A stretch of DNA of 64,000 nt from Actinopolymorpha sp. NPDC004070. GTDB taxonomy: Bacteria; Actinomycetota; Actinomycetes; Propionibacteriales; Actinopolymorphaceae. The DNA lies in NCBI RefSeq assembly GCF_040610475.1, contig NZ_JBEXMJ010000021.1, positions 12,723-76,722 of the forward strand, given 5' to 3'. Shown here in pieces: positions 51,004 to 60,991 of the stretch. Each line of letters starts with the position of its first letter. Positions within the stretch are counted from its first letter, which is position 1. The translations under genes and the position numbers were made by a program. Under the pieces are notes generated by a model. It ran no database searches, had not been told where the DNA came from, and was given only the letters and a program-made list of their open reading frames with translations.

Positions 51004-54000
51004 CCGACCTGAACCCTTCCGGCCCGTCACCGGAGCCGGGCACGACCGTCGGCGTGATGATGCCCGTCCGCATCGAGACGCGGTTTCGTCCCGGGCGGCT
51101 GCTGCTGCGCGTCGTCCCCGACGAGCCGTGGTTCGCCCGGCACGACGACCGCGTCTCCCAGGGCGAGGTCGACTCGCTCCAGCGGTATCTCGACGCGCTC
51201 GACGCGGCCGGCACCGAGCCGGAACGCACCCAGGCCTGGCGCGAGCTCGTGACCCAGGTCGGAGGCGCCCGAGCGGTGTTCCTGCTCCGTACTCTCGTCG
51301 TGACCGGTCCCGACGGCCGTCCGGTCCTACGACCGCTGGACCCGGACGAGATCCGCGAGGAACCACGGCTGCCGCGCATCGAGGGCTTCCCCGACAGGCT
51401 GTACGTCTGGCTGGCACGCGGGGGAGGTGCACCGGCCCTCGCGACCACGATGTCGGTCGACAGGACGCGGCTGCTGGCCGACTTCCCCGACCCCGACGTG
51501 CCCGGCGACAGGCGCTGGTGGGAGGACTGGGACGAGGCCGTGGCTGCCGGGCTCGCCGCGGAGATCCCGCTCGACGGAGAGCCCGGCGACATCGACGCCC
51601 TCTACGTCACCGGGCTCGGCGACGGCGACCCGGCGGCGTTGTTCGCCGACCACCGCGACGAGGGTCGCCTGGCGACCCTCCCACCCGGTACGCCCACCAA
51701 CTCCGTCGACGGCAAGGCCGCCGCACCACTGGGCAACGACCCGGACACCTGGTGGGACGTACTGCGGACTCCGGCCGGGGAGTCCGACCGCGCCGTCTCG
51801 GCCGCCCTCACCGGCGACCCCGACCTGCTGGGCAACCTGCCCGGGCCGTCGGAGCCGCACCGGGCACTGAACAGCGCCATGGTGAGCGCGCTGTGGCCCG
51901 CGCTGTGGGGTTTCGCCGGCGCGGACTTGTGGGCAGTGCCGGACGGTACGCATGCCGCGTCGCGGTGGGCACCGCACGCGCTGTTTCCCGAAGGCGGGTT
52001 CCCGACACTGCGAGTGGGCTCCCAGCCGTACGGCCTGTTGCCCGCCACCGCGCTCGGCCGGTGGGTGGCCGATCCCAACGACCCTCCCGTCGAGGAGGCG
52101 ATGCGGAAGGCGCTCCTCGAGCTGCGGGAGGCCTACCGTGCCGCGGCCGAGTCGCGCGGCACGGTGGTCGGCGCCTCCATCGAGCACCTGCTCGACCTGA
52201 TCGGGCAGGTGCCGACCTCTCCGCTCTTCCGGCATCGGCGTGCCTGGCCGCTGGAGCTGTGGTGGCTGGTCCTGCTGCTACTCGCGTTCGGCGTGCGGTG
52301 GGAGGAGCTCGACCGGGCGTGGCTCGACCGGCATCAGCTTGCCGTACTGCTCGGACTGCATCCGTCCCGCCGGTACGGCACCGTCGGCGCGCCTCGCCGG
52401 CTCGGCATCCCCCTCGTCGTCCCCGAGCGGATGCCCGAGGACACGACGGTCGGAAAGGTGCTGCGCACGCTCGTGGGGCTCGCGTACGAAGGGCCGCACA
52501 TCTTCGCGCGTACCGAGGTGATCGAACGCGAGTTCCTGCGCTTCCCGCCGGACAGCCTGCTGCTGCGGCTGGCGATCCGTTCCCTGCAGGTGGCGATCGG
52601 GGATGTCGGCCGCATGCGGTTGTCCCCGCCGGAGCCTCCTCCCCACCCGGAGGACGTGGCCCGCGACGCGGGCGAGCCGCCCCGGCTGGAGGCGTGGATC
52701 CGCGCCGCCACCTCCGAGTCCCTGCGTGCGCGCACCGAGGAGGCGGACAGGTTCCGCCGGGCCGCCGACGGGTTGCTCGCCCTGGCCGATCTCGAGGTCG
52801 AGCCCGACCGGCTCGAACGCCTGCTGCGCGCGACCGTCGACACCGCGGCAGTCCGTATCGACCCGTGGCTGGTCGGGTTGCCGACCCGCCGGCTGCAGGA
52901 CCTGACCGACCGCGGTGGTACGGCGTTGCGGCTGGGCGCGTACGGGTGGGTCGACCATCCCCGCCCCGGCAAGCCGGGTCCCACCGCGGCGGGACTCCTG
53001 CAGGCGCCCTCGCCAGGACAGGCACTTACCGCGACCGTCCTGCGCGACCGGGCCGTCAACGATCCCGTCGACAACCGGTGGGACCTCGACCTCACCTCCC
53101 GCACGGTGCGGGACGCGGACCGGACCGCCGAGCACGTACGCATCGGCGCGCACCTGGCAGAGGCGCTCGGCCGAGAGGTGGAACGCGTCGTCGCAGCCCC
53201 CGGCGACGTCGCGCGACTCCGGCGGGAGTTCCCGGTACGCACCGAGCACCAGGGCCGGCGCACGTGTGACGGGCTCGCCGTGCTGGCGGCGCCGCCGTCC
53301 TCCCTGGGCCTGGACCCCGCCCGGCTCGCGGAGCTGGAGCGGCTGCGCGCCGGCCTGGACACCTACGGGGACCTGCTCGTCGCCGAGGCCGTCCACCACG
53401 TCACCGAGGGACGAGCCGAGGTGGCCGGTGCGGTCCTGGACGCCGCCGCCGGTCTGGCCCGGCCACCGCACCTGGGCCTGCTGCGTACGCCCCGCGAGGG
53501 CAGGGCGGTCAGCACGTCGGTCGTACTCGCCCTGCGCGACGTCGCCGAACCCCCGTTGCCCGCCGACGACCTGGAACGCGCCGTGGTGGGCCCGGCGGCG
53601 CTCGCCGACGCCGCGACGGCGGCACTGCTCCGGGAGCAGACCGGCGACGCCACGCAGTGGACGTTCGAGGTCGCGGAGGTGGACGCCTCCGGAGTGCCGG
53701 TAGGTGTTCCGGTCACGGTCACCCTCGCCGACCTCGGCCTGTCGCCCGCGGACGCGCTCGCACTAACGCGTACCGATCTGGAGAGGCTGGCCCTGCATGC
53801 GGGTGCACAGGTGCTCGGCGTGGACGCCGTGCAGGCCGCCGTCAGCGCGGGGGACGGGGCGGTGCGCTACGAGCAGGCCGCACGGCTGGTGGCGCTCGTG
53901 GGCCGCAACCCCGCGGGGCCGGACGCGGTATCCGAGCAGGCCGACGCACCTGCCGACCAGGCGGCAGTGGACGCTGACCTGCTCACCCGCTACACCCTCG

Positions 54001-54956
54001 TCCGAGTCACCGGGCTGACGCTGGTCGGGCAGCTCGGCGACCAGCTCGCGGCGACCGGACCGGACGGCGGGATCGGGACCGCGGACCCCGACGTGCTGAG
54101 CCGGTTCGTGGTCGCCGCCCGCGCATGGGGCGTCGCCCCGGACCCGGGGGCCGACCCGGCCTGGGACGGGCTCGACGCCGTGGAGGTGGCCGAACGGCGC
54201 CTGGTGGCGACGGCGGCCAGAGCGCTGGAACTACTCGGCACCCGCGTCGCGGCCAGCCCGTCCACGGTCGAACCAGGACCGGGCGAGCCGTCGCCGGCCG
54301 CGGCGCTCTCCCGCGCCGACCTGGTCGAGGCCCTCGCCACACTCGTCTCGCCCACCGGCCAGCTCGCGGTCACCGGACGGCTCACCGCCGATGCCCTGCC
54401 GGTTTCCCAGGCCGACGCCGCCCTGGACCGGCACTGGCTTTCCACGGTGGCCGCCGTGCGCGACTCACTCGCGCGCGTCGAGGTCCACCAGCTGGCGAGC
54501 GGCACCCCGATCGGCGGCACCCCGCTCGTCGGCTGGTCGAACAAGCCGGCCGACCCGTGGCAGCGAACGCCGGACGCGAGGCGACTGGTGGTCGCGTACG
54601 CGGCGCCGGACCTCGACCTCACCGCTCTTCCCGGGACCGCCCGGGTCGCTGTCGCCGCTGTCGACAGGTTCACCGAGGTCATCCCGGCGGAGGAGCAGAC
54701 GACCGGCGCCGCCTTCGGTTTCAACGCCCCGGCCGCCCGTGCGCCGCAGGCCATCCTGCTCGCCGTTCCGCCCGACCCCGGCAAGCCGATGGACGAGCGG
54801 ACCGTCGTCGACATCGTCGCCGACACGCGACTGCTCGCCCGGGCGCGCATGGCCCGGCCGGTCGACCTCGGCCGGGGCCTGCAGGGGATGCTGCCCGCCT
54901 CGCTGCTGCCGGCGAGTGGGGCGATCGCCGTACCGCTGGAACCGACAGGGAGCTGA
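51000..54956 (+). CDS. Giant unknown protein (1,318 aa) of the DUF6603 operon
   Basis: No family recognised. GTG start overlapping the previous stop by four bases, with GGAGGGA upstream. The first 60 residues include VGVMMPVRIETRFRPG and LRVVPDEPWFARHDDRVS. A patterned segment at about 310-360 has DLWAVPDGTHAASRWAPHAL and RVGSQPYGLLPATALG. Residues 417-431 are one strongly hydrophobic stretch (LELWWLVLLLLAFG), possibly a buried helix. The middle is Arg/Glu-rich helix; the end is beta-rich. No signal peptide. Four bases separate it from the last gene. Confidence 0.75.
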   Translation: MTDLNPSGPSPEPGTTVGVMMPVRIETRFRPGRLLLRVVPDEPWFARHDDRVSQGEVDSLQRYLDALDAAGTEPERTQAWRELVTQVGGARAVFLLRTLVVTGPDGRPVLRPLDPDEIREEPRLPRIEGFPDRLYVWLARGGGAPALATTMSVDRTRLLADFPDPDVPGDRRWWEDWDEAVAAGLAAEIPLDGEPGDIDALYVTGLGDGDPAALFADHRDEGRLATLPPGTPTNSVDGKAAAPLGNDPDTWWDVLRTPAGESDRAVSAALTGDPDLLGNLPGPSEPHRALNSAMVSALWPALWGFAGADLWAVPDGTHAASRWAPHALFPEGGFPTLRVGSQPYGLLPATALGRWVADPNDPPVEEAMRKALLELREAYRAAAESRGTVVGASIEHLLDLIGQVPTSPLFRHRRAWPLELWWLVLLLLAFGVRWEELDRAWLDRHQLAVLLGLHPSRRYGTVGAPRRLGIPLVVPERMPEDTTVGKVLRTLVGLAYEGPHIFARTEVIEREFLRFPPDSLLLRLAIRSLQVAIGDVGRMRLSPPEPPPHPEDVARDAGEPPRLEAWIRAATSESLRARTEEADRFRRAADGLLALADLEVEPDRLERLLRATVDTAAVRIDPWLVGLPTRRLQDLTDRGGTALRLGAYGWVDHPRPGKPGPTAAGLLQAPSPGQALTATVLRDRAVNDPVDNRWDLDLTSRTVRDADRTAEHVRIGAHLAEALGREVERVVAAPGDVARLRREFPVRTEHQGRRTCDGLAVLAAPPSSLGLDPARLAELERLRAGLDTYGDLLVAEAVHHVTEGRAEVAGAVLDAAAGLARPPHLGLLRTPREGRAVSTSVVLALRDVAEPPLPADDLERAVVGPAALADAATAALLREQTGDATQWTFEVAEVDASGVPVGVPVTVTLADLGLSPADALALTRTDLERLALHAGAQVLGVDAVQAAVSAGDGAVRYEQAARLVALVGRNPAGPDAVSEQADAPADQAAVDADLLTRYTLVRVTGLTLVGQLGDQLAATGPDGGIGTADPDVLSRFVVAARAWGVAPDPGADPAWDGLDAVEVAERRLVATAARALELLGTRVAASPSTVEPGPGEPSPAAALSRADLVEALATLVSPTGQLAVTGRLTADALPVSQADAALDRHWLSTVAAVRDSLARVEVHQLASGTPIGGTPLVGWSNKPADPWQRTPDARRLVVAYAAPDLDLTALPGTARVAVAAVDRFTEVIPAEEQTTGAAFGFNAPAARAPQAILLAVPPDPGKPMDERTVVDIVADTRLLARARMARPVDLGRGLQGMLPASLLPASGAIAVPLEPTGS

Positions 54957-54960
54957 CGAC

Positions 54961-56478
54961 GTGGCCCTCATCTTCGACGCGATGCACCGGCTGGAGGCCG
55001 ACGCCTTCCAGACCGACCTGGCGCGCGGCTTCACCGCGGAGGTCGCCGACCCGGCGTGGCTGCTCGGCCGCCAGTGGCAGCTGGGGGAGCACGCCGGTGA
55101 GGACGCGTCGTCGCCGGTACGGCTCACCTACCGTGCGCGGCTCACCGGCATCGACCCGGTGGCCGGGCAGCCGCACCTGGACCCGCGTACGACACCTGCC
55201 GAGGCGATCGTCGAGTCCGAGCCGGGAGATTCGTGGACGCCGGGCCGCCGGATCACCGTGGGCCGGGCGGTCGCCGAGCAGGCCGACGCCGCTGGCATCG
55301 CATTGGACGAGGACTCGCTGCTGCTGTCGGGCCTGCCCGCGCCGTACGACCTGCTCGACGGGACGGGCCCGGACGGGCGCGTCCTGTGGGCGCGGCGCGC
55401 CGAGCTGGGCCTGGACGAGAACTGGTTCGGCGACCTGCGCCCGCCGGACCCTGAGCCGGTGGACCTGTGGGACCCGGCGGAGCTGACGTACGAGGCGGAG
55501 TTCTCCGCCGGCGGGGTGACGCTCGCACTCGAACGCCACGACGGCGGGGACCTCGACTGGTACTCGGTGGACGCGAACACCCCGATGCCCCCACCGGCCA
55601 CACCCGCACCGGCGACGGAACTCTTCCCGGGCCGCGTCAGATACCCCGGCGCTCCGCTGCCCCGGTGGTGGGAGATCGAGGATGCCAAGGTCGACATCGG
55701 CGGGTATCCGCCCGACCGGTCGCACCTGGCGACCCTGCTGCTCATCGACCTCATCGTCAACCAGTCCGACGACTGGTTCGGGTTCCCGGTGGACGCGGTC
55801 GCGGGCCACGTCCTCACCCTGGACGAGGTCGTCGTCCAGGACTCGTTCGGTGAGTCCTGGAGCCTCGATCCGCCCAAGGACTGGAGCATGTTCACCACGC
55901 ACGGCCTGGACTCACGGTCGCTCGTGGTGTGGGCGACGGCGGCCACCCCGCTGGCCGGTCCGCTGCTCGACGAGGTCGTCATCGGCATCGACGAGGACGC
56001 GAACCTCGTCTGGGCGGTCGAGCAGCGAATCCACGGACGCGGAGTCCCCACCGAGGCGGACCCACCCGCCGAGCCACCGGCACGCATCGACGCGTCCGGA
56101 CGGGCCGGCTTCGCGTACCGGCCGATGACGAGGGTGCCGCCGCGGTGGCACCCGTACGTCATCGAGTCCGTGAACGGGCGGCGCCGGTTCGTGCAGGGGC
56201 GTGCGGTGGATCTGTCCGGGCCGGCCGCCGTCCTCATGCCCGAAGCGGAGAGCGACCTGCTCATCGACCCCGCGTCCGGTGGCGTGCATCCCACGCACCA
56301 GCTGGAGCCGGCCGCGGTCCCGTCCGAGGGTCTACGGGTCGAACGCCGCGCGATGCTTGCCCGCGCCACGGACGGCTCGCCGGTGTTGTGGACGCAACGG
56401 CGACGCCAGCCGTTGCAGACCCCGCCCGGGCTCCGTCTGCGGTTCGACGTGATGGAGCCGGTCCCGCCGACGCCCTGA
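54961..56478 (+). CDS. Unknown protein (505 aa), last gene of the DUF6603 operon
   Basis: GTG start four bases after the previous stop, with GGGAG nine bases upstream. No signal peptide. The opening HRLEADAFQTDLARGF and DPAWLLGRQWQLGEHAGEDA looks like a conserved module; later segments such as WWEIEDAKVDIGGYPPDRSH, DDWFGFPVDAVAGHVLTLDE and VEQRIHGRG suggest a globular beta-rich protein. Unrecognised family. Shares acidic, Trp-rich style with the 877- and 1,318-residue proteins, so common assembly is likely but inferred. Confidence 0.75.
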   Translation: MALIFDAMHRLEADAFQTDLARGFTAEVADPAWLLGRQWQLGEHAGEDASSPVRLTYRARLTGIDPVAGQPHLDPRTTPAEAIVESEPGDSWTPGRRITVGRAVAEQADAAGIALDEDSLLLSGLPAPYDLLDGTGPDGRVLWARRAELGLDENWFGDLRPPDPEPVDLWDPAELTYEAEFSAGGVTLALERHDGGDLDWYSVDANTPMPPPATPAPATELFPGRVRYPGAPLPRWWEIEDAKVDIGGYPPDRSHLATLLLIDLIVNQSDDWFGFPVDAVAGHVLTLDEVVVQDSFGESWSLDPPKDWSMFTTHGLDSRSLVVWATAATPLAGPLLDEVVIGIDEDANLVWAVEQRIHGRGVPTEADPPAEPPARIDASGRAGFAYRPMTRVPPRWHPYVIESVNGRRRFVQGRAVDLSGPAAVLMPEAESDLLIDPASGGVHPTHQLEPAAVPSEGLRVERRAMLARATDGSPVLWTQRRRQPLQTPPGLRLRFDVMEPVPPTP

Positions 56479-56492
56479 CCCGCGCCCTGATC

Positions 56493-56513
56493 AATTTGCA
56501 TCCAGTGCAAGTT
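56493..56513. promoter_or_regulatory. TetR-type operator before the MMPL regulator gene
   Basis: AATTTGCA (56493-56500) and TGCAAGTT (56506-56513) are inverted with one mismatch in eight around a TCCAG spacer. It lies 18 bases before the TetR start and resembles TTTGCA-N-TGCAA sites of actinobacterial TetR repressors of MMPL exporters. It is the only AT-rich patch between the unknown operon and this gene. Confidence 0.72.
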
Positions 56514-56530
56514 GATGGCACCGTGGTGGG

Positions 56531-57199
56531 GTGGGCGAGGCCAGGGTGGACGGACGCAGCGTCCTGCGAGAGCAGCGCCGCGACGCCATCCTCGCCTCGA
56601 CGCGTGGACTGGCGATGACGAGCGGTCCCGGCGGATTCACCGTGGACGAGGTCGCGGCCGCGGCCGGAGTGTCCCGGCGTACGGTGTTCAACCACTTCCC
56701 GACGTTCGAGAACCTGCTCGTGGCTGTGTGTGAGCAGGTTCTCGCGCAGGTCACCGACCAGTTGCTGCAAGCCATCGACGCCGAACTCGAGAACCTGCCC
56801 TCGGACGCGAGCCGGCACGTCGCTGCCGTCGACGGGTTGTGCGCAGCGGTGCGCGACACGGACCTGCCGACCGCGATGACCACCATCGTGAGCATCGTCG
56901 GCGAGGACCACGAGGAACAGCCGCGGGGGCAGGCGATCTCTCAGACCGCCCTGGACCACGTCGGCCGGCGGCTGGTGGCACAGGTGCAGGCCCACGTTCC
57001 CGACATCGACGCGCTGGTCCTCGGCCTGACGGTGGCGTTCCTCATGAACGGCATCGGCGTCATCGCCCGCCGATGGGTCAAGGAGTACGCGGCCACGGTG
57101 ACACCGGCGTCCCGGCGAGCGTGGCGCGGGTACATGACCCGCCTTACCGATCAGCTCGCCGGCGGATACCGAGGCGCGATCGAGCGCGGACCTCGGTGA
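56531..57199 (+). CDS. TetR-family repressor of the MMPL transporter
   Basis: 222 residues, GTG start in a GGTGGGGTGG context. Helix-turn-helix at about residues 20-60 with FTVDEVAAAAGVSRRTVFNH; ligand-binding part follows. The gene is directly upstream of an MMPL transporter, 163 bases apart, and carries an operator before it, so it most likely represses itself and the transporter, as is standard for such pairs. Confidence 0.9.
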   Translation: MGEARVDGRSVLREQRRDAILASTRGLAMTSGPGGFTVDEVAAAAGVSRRTVFNHFPTFENLLVAVCEQVLAQVTDQLLQAIDAELENLPSDASRHVAAVDGLCAAVRDTDLPTAMTTIVSIVGEDHEEQPRGQAISQTALDHVGRRLVAQVQAHVPDIDALVLGLTVAFLMNGIGVIARRWVKEYAATVTPASRRAWRGYMTRLTDQLAGGYRGAIERGPR

Positions 57200-57362
57200 C
57201 CCCGGCCGCCGACGAGCCGACACCTCGCCCGACTCACCGACATTCCACCGGCGCGGCCCTGTCCGGCGCCACCTCCCGATGCGCGGCGTCGACCCGCCGT
57301 GCGGCCGCCCGCCCGAGACCGGCACGCGAACACGCTCGACCGAAAGGAACCGAAGCAGCGAC

Positions 57363-59924
57363 ATGGCTGAGCTTCTCTATCGCGTAGGACGATTCGCTGC
57401 GCGGCGCCACTGGACCGTTGTCGGGACCTGGGTGGCCGCGATGCTGGTCGTACTCGGGACGTTCCTTGCGTTCTCGGGCTCCATCTCCTCGGCAATCTCC
57501 ATCCCGGGTACGCCGACCAGCAAGGTCACCGACCAGCTCGCCACCGACTTCGAGGGGACCGGCGGCGGCTCCGGCAGCGTGGTGTTCAAGTCCGCCGACG
57601 GCACCGCGTTGAGCAAGGAGCAGCAGAGCGGGATCGCGGCCCTCCTCCACCGGATCTCGCGCGTCGACGGGGTGCAGGGCGTCACCAACCCCTTCGACAC
57701 CCAGGCGCAACTCGACGCCGGCAAGGCCAAACTCGTGGCCGGCAAGCAGCAACTCGAGCAGGGAAAGAGCAAGGTCGCGCAGGGACTGGAAGAACTCGAC
57801 TCGGCGCAACGGCAGCTTGACACTCAGCGCGAGCGGGCAGGAGGCACCGCGGCTCCGGACAAGGTGAGGCAGCAGCTGGCGGCGCAGCAGGACAAGCTGG
57901 ACCAGGGCAAGCAGCAACTCCAGCAGCAGAAGGCCAAGCTCGACGCGCAGGGCGCCGGACTGAAGTCCGCGACCCAGGTCGCGGAACTCTCGTCGGGATT
58001 CCGGTTCGTGTCGAAGGACCGCGCCGCCGCTGTCGCGGCCGTGAGCTTCGACCGGCCGACCAACGAGGTACCGGCCGAGACCAAGACCAGGATCGAGAAG
58101 CTCGTCGACGAAGCCGGCATCACGGGCGCCAAGGTGCTGCTTTCGCAGGACATCTCCCAGGCCGTCCCCTCCGTCCTCGGGCCTGGCGAGGTCGTCGGGG
58201 TCATCGTCGCGGCGATCGTGCTGGTCGCCATGCTGGGCACCGCCGTCGGTGCCGTACTTCCGCTGGCCAGCGCGATCCTCGGCGTCGGTGTGGCCACCCT
58301 CGCTGCCATGTCGTTCTCGGGCCTGTTCGACTTCCAGTCCGTCACACCCGTGCTGGGCGTGATGCTCGGACTCGCGGTGGGCATCGACTACTCGCTGTTC
58401 ATCCTCAACCGCCACCGCAACCAGCTCAGGCAGGGCATGGACCTGCACGAGTCAATCGGCCTCGCCAACGGTACGTCCGGCAACGCCGTCGTCTTCGCCG
58501 GTACGACTGTCATCGTGGCGCTGCTGGCCCTTAACATCACCGGCATCCCGTTCCTGGGGCTGATGGGCACCGTCGGCGCCGGAGCAGTGCTCGTTGCCAT
58601 CCTCGTCGCCACGACGTTCACCCCCGCCCTGCTCTCTCTGGTCGGCATGCGCGTGCTGCGTAAGAGGGAGCGGGCCGCACTCCGGCCGGCCACGGCGTCG
58701 GTCAGTCGGCACGACACGACCGTCGATGCGAAGGGACCCAAGCATCGCCGCGTCGACGCCCCCGAGTCCCGCGCTGTTCGGCCGACGAGCGCTCGCCGCG
58801 CGATCCTCGGGCTGGTGATCGGCGTCGCGGCCCTGGCCGTCGTCGCGCTACCTGCCCTGCAGATGCGGCTCGGGCTTCCGGACGGGTCCGGCCAGCCCGA
58901 GGACTCCCAGGCCCACCAGGGGTACGAGGTTCAGGCCGACGAGTTCGGCGCCGGCTTCAACGGCCCACTGCTCGTCGTGGCCACCCTTCCGCAGGCGGTC
59001 GACGACAAGACCCGGACCGCCGAACAGGCCGCGGTCGGGCAGGCCATCCACGACATGGGTGACGTGGAGGCTGTCGTACCGATCGCTGTCTCCACAGAAG
59101 GCACCGAGCTCGCCTTCCAGGTCATCCCCACCGGCGGGCCCAACAGTGAGTCCACCGCCAACCTGGTGCACGGACTGCGGGAGCTCGAACCGGCCGCTGC
59201 CGGCGGTGGCGAGGCCACCCTCGGGGTGGCCGGGAACGCCAGCGCCAACATCGACGTGTCGCAGAAGCTCTCCGACGCCCTGCCGGTCTATCTCGTGCTG
59301 GTGGTCGGGCTGTCGTTCCTGATCCTCGTCCTGGTCTTCCGCTCGCTGCTCGTTCCCCTGACCGCGACGATCGGGTTCGTCCTGTCCCTGCTGGGCGCCT
59401 TCGGCGGAATCACCGCCATCTTCCAGCTCGGCTGGGTCTCCGGTCTGTTCGGCGTCCACTCGCCAGGCCCGATCCTGAGCTTCCTGCCCATCATCGAGAC
59501 CGGCATCCTGTTCGGACTTGCCATGGACTACCAGCTGTTCCTCGTCTCCGGGATGCGCGAGGCCTACGCCCACGGCGCCCCGGCCAAGGTGGCCGTGCAG
59601 CGTGGCCTGCACGCCGGGCGCAGCGTGGTCACCGCGGCGGCCATCATCATGATCTCGGTGTTCGCCGGCTTCATCTTCTCCCACGACACCACGATCAAGC
59701 CGATCGGTTTCGGTCTCGCGTTCGGCGTTCTCCTGGACGCCTTCGTGGTCCGGATGCTGATCATCCCCGCCGCCATGCATCTCCTGGGGGACAAGGCCTG
59801 GTGGATCCCACGCTGGCTGGACCGCATCCTGCCCGACGTCGACGTCGAGGGTGCGAAGCTCGAACGCACGCACCCGGTCCCGCACCACCAGGCGGACGTC
59901 GCCGGCGCGACGCTGCGTGGATGA
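57363..59924 (+). CDS. MMPL family exporter
   Basis: 853 residues, AAGGAA before the ATG. An RND-superfamily membrane transporter with about twelve helices in two halves. The first extracytoplasmic loop has an unusual coiled-coil-like region (about 115-200), Gln/Lys-rich (LVAGKQQLEQGKSKVAQGLE; LDQGKQQLQQQKAKLDAQ). GLAVGIDYSLFILNRHR and GLAMDYQLFLVSGMREAY are the paired conserved helices with the proton-relay Asp. Exports lipids or drugs. Controlled by the upstream TetR gene, by inference. Confidence 0.93.
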   Translation: MAELLYRVGRFAARRHWTVVGTWVAAMLVVLGTFLAFSGSISSAISIPGTPTSKVTDQLATDFEGTGGGSGSVVFKSADGTALSKEQQSGIAALLHRISRVDGVQGVTNPFDTQAQLDAGKAKLVAGKQQLEQGKSKVAQGLEELDSAQRQLDTQRERAGGTAAPDKVRQQLAAQQDKLDQGKQQLQQQKAKLDAQGAGLKSATQVAELSSGFRFVSKDRAAAVAAVSFDRPTNEVPAETKTRIEKLVDEAGITGAKVLLSQDISQAVPSVLGPGEVVGVIVAAIVLVAMLGTAVGAVLPLASAILGVGVATLAAMSFSGLFDFQSVTPVLGVMLGLAVGIDYSLFILNRHRNQLRQGMDLHESIGLANGTSGNAVVFAGTTVIVALLALNITGIPFLGLMGTVGAGAVLVAILVATTFTPALLSLVGMRVLRKRERAALRPATASVSRHDTTVDAKGPKHRRVDAPESRAVRPTSARRAILGLVIGVAALAVVALPALQMRLGLPDGSGQPEDSQAHQGYEVQADEFGAGFNGPLLVVATLPQAVDDKTRTAEQAAVGQAIHDMGDVEAVVPIAVSTEGTELAFQVIPTGGPNSESTANLVHGLRELEPAAAGGGEATLGVAGNASANIDVSQKLSDALPVYLVLVVGLSFLILVLVFRSLLVPLTATIGFVLSLLGAFGGITAIFQLGWVSGLFGVHSPGPILSFLPIIETGILFGLAMDYQLFLVSGMREAYAHGAPAKVAVQRGLHAGRSVVTAAAIIMISVFAGFIFSHDTTIKPIGFGLAFGVLLDAFVVRMLIIPAAMHLLGDKAWWIPRWLDRILPDVDVEGAKLERTHPVPHHQADVAGATLRG

Positions 59925-60388
59925 CCGTCGACGTACGCTGCGGGGCAGCGCTGGGTAGCCTGCCGACCATGGACCAGTTGCGCCACCATCTCCTGGACGC
60001 GCAGCGCCAGCTGGGGTGAGAACGCAGCAGGGGCAGGACATGGGCAACAACGACCTGGGCGACTTCCTGCTGAGCCCGTCGTGCTGGACCGATCCCGGGC
60101 GAGATCGGCCTGCCGGTCGTACGGCGCCGGGTCGCCGGGTCCAGGTCTGCGCCGCCCTGAGGTGGTCAGCCAGCCAGACGAGGCGCTACGCTGCGGACAG
60201 CGAGTGACCCCGCGAGGAGCTGAGGAATGCCCGGTCGTTCAAGCGCGCGTTGACGTTGTAGGTCCCAAGTGGCCTGTCATCGCGTGCTGCCCTTGGTCTG
60301 CGGCACGGCGAACCTTGTCGGCCTGCACTGCCGGTGTGCTGTCGTGCGCCGAGTGCGGCCTCGTTCTCGCTAACCCGAAGGGGTCCTT
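59925..60388. other. 464-bp region without an intact gene
   Basis: Only short frames are seen, for instance a 16-codon ORF at 59970-60020 (MDQLRHHLLDAQRQLG) that reads like the severed start of a real protein, and no continuing frame downstream. The base composition is visibly less GC-rich toward 60388. Likely the remains of former genes at the edge of a decayed zone. Confidence 0.35.
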
Positions 60389-60991
60389 GTGTCGTCTACT
60401 TCCTCAGCCGTATCCGACTCTGCTCAAACTGTGCCGCCAGGACGCCGCATCATCGTCACCGGGCAGGCCGGGGCCGGGAAATCCACGCTCTCGCACGCCC
60501 TTGCGGCCAAGGCTGGCTTGCCCCTCATTCATCTCGACCTCGAGTTCTGGAAGCCCGGCTGGGTCGAACCGTCGGAAGCTGAGTGGGGCGAGAAGCAACG
60601 TCGCGTCCTTGCGGGCGACGCGTGGATCGCCGACGGCAACTACACCGAGACGCTCGCTCTTCGTCTCGAACGCGCCGACACCGTGGTGGTCCTCGCCACG
60701 CCGTGGTGGCGGTGCGCGGGACGAGCGTTCCTGCGCGGCTTCAGAATGCCTGGCCAGCTGCCGGAAGGATGTGAGTACTCGCGCTGGCAACGGTTGCGCG
60801 ACGAATGGCGCCTGATCCCGGCCATCTGGCGCGACCGGCGCGCGAACGAAGGCGAGCTCGCGATCATCGCCCAGCATGCGCAACACGTGACTCGGCACGT
60901 GTTCAAGTCCAAGCGGGCGATCAGGGAGTTCCTCGACGGATTCGACGCCGACGACCGCCCAGCGAGCCCGCCTTCGTGCGGCTGCCGGTGA
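60389..60991 (+). CDS. P-loop adenylate-kinase-like protein
   Basis: 200 residues, GTG start with AAGGGG upstream. Walker A is GQAGAGKST at about residue 28. LIHLDLEFWKPGW and WIADGNYTETLALRLERAD are the family marks of the small kinase-like proteins annotated topology modulation protein or adenylate kinase-like, with the arginine-rich lid near residue 150. Nucleotide or small-molecule kinase; substrate unknown. Confidence 0.83.
   Translation: MSSTSSAVSDSAQTVPPGRRIIVTGQAGAGKSTLSHALAAKAGLPLIHLDLEFWKPGWVEPSEAEWGEKQRRVLAGDAWIADGNYTETLALRLERADTVVVLATPWWRCAGRAFLRGFRMPGQLPEGCEYSRWQRLRDEWRLIPAIWRDRRANEGELAIIAQHAQHVTRHVFKSKRAIREFLDGFDADDRPASPPSCGCR

Noticed and set aside
49444..51432. 662-codon open frame on the minus strand inside the 877- and 1,318-residue genes
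   Set aside because: Low-complexity Arg/Gly/Val shadow translation with no start context.
42527..56478. Extracellular contractile injection system or Tc toxin cluster
   Set aside because: No sheath, tube, baseplate, AAA ATPase or toxin-complex domains were seen; large size alone is not evidence.
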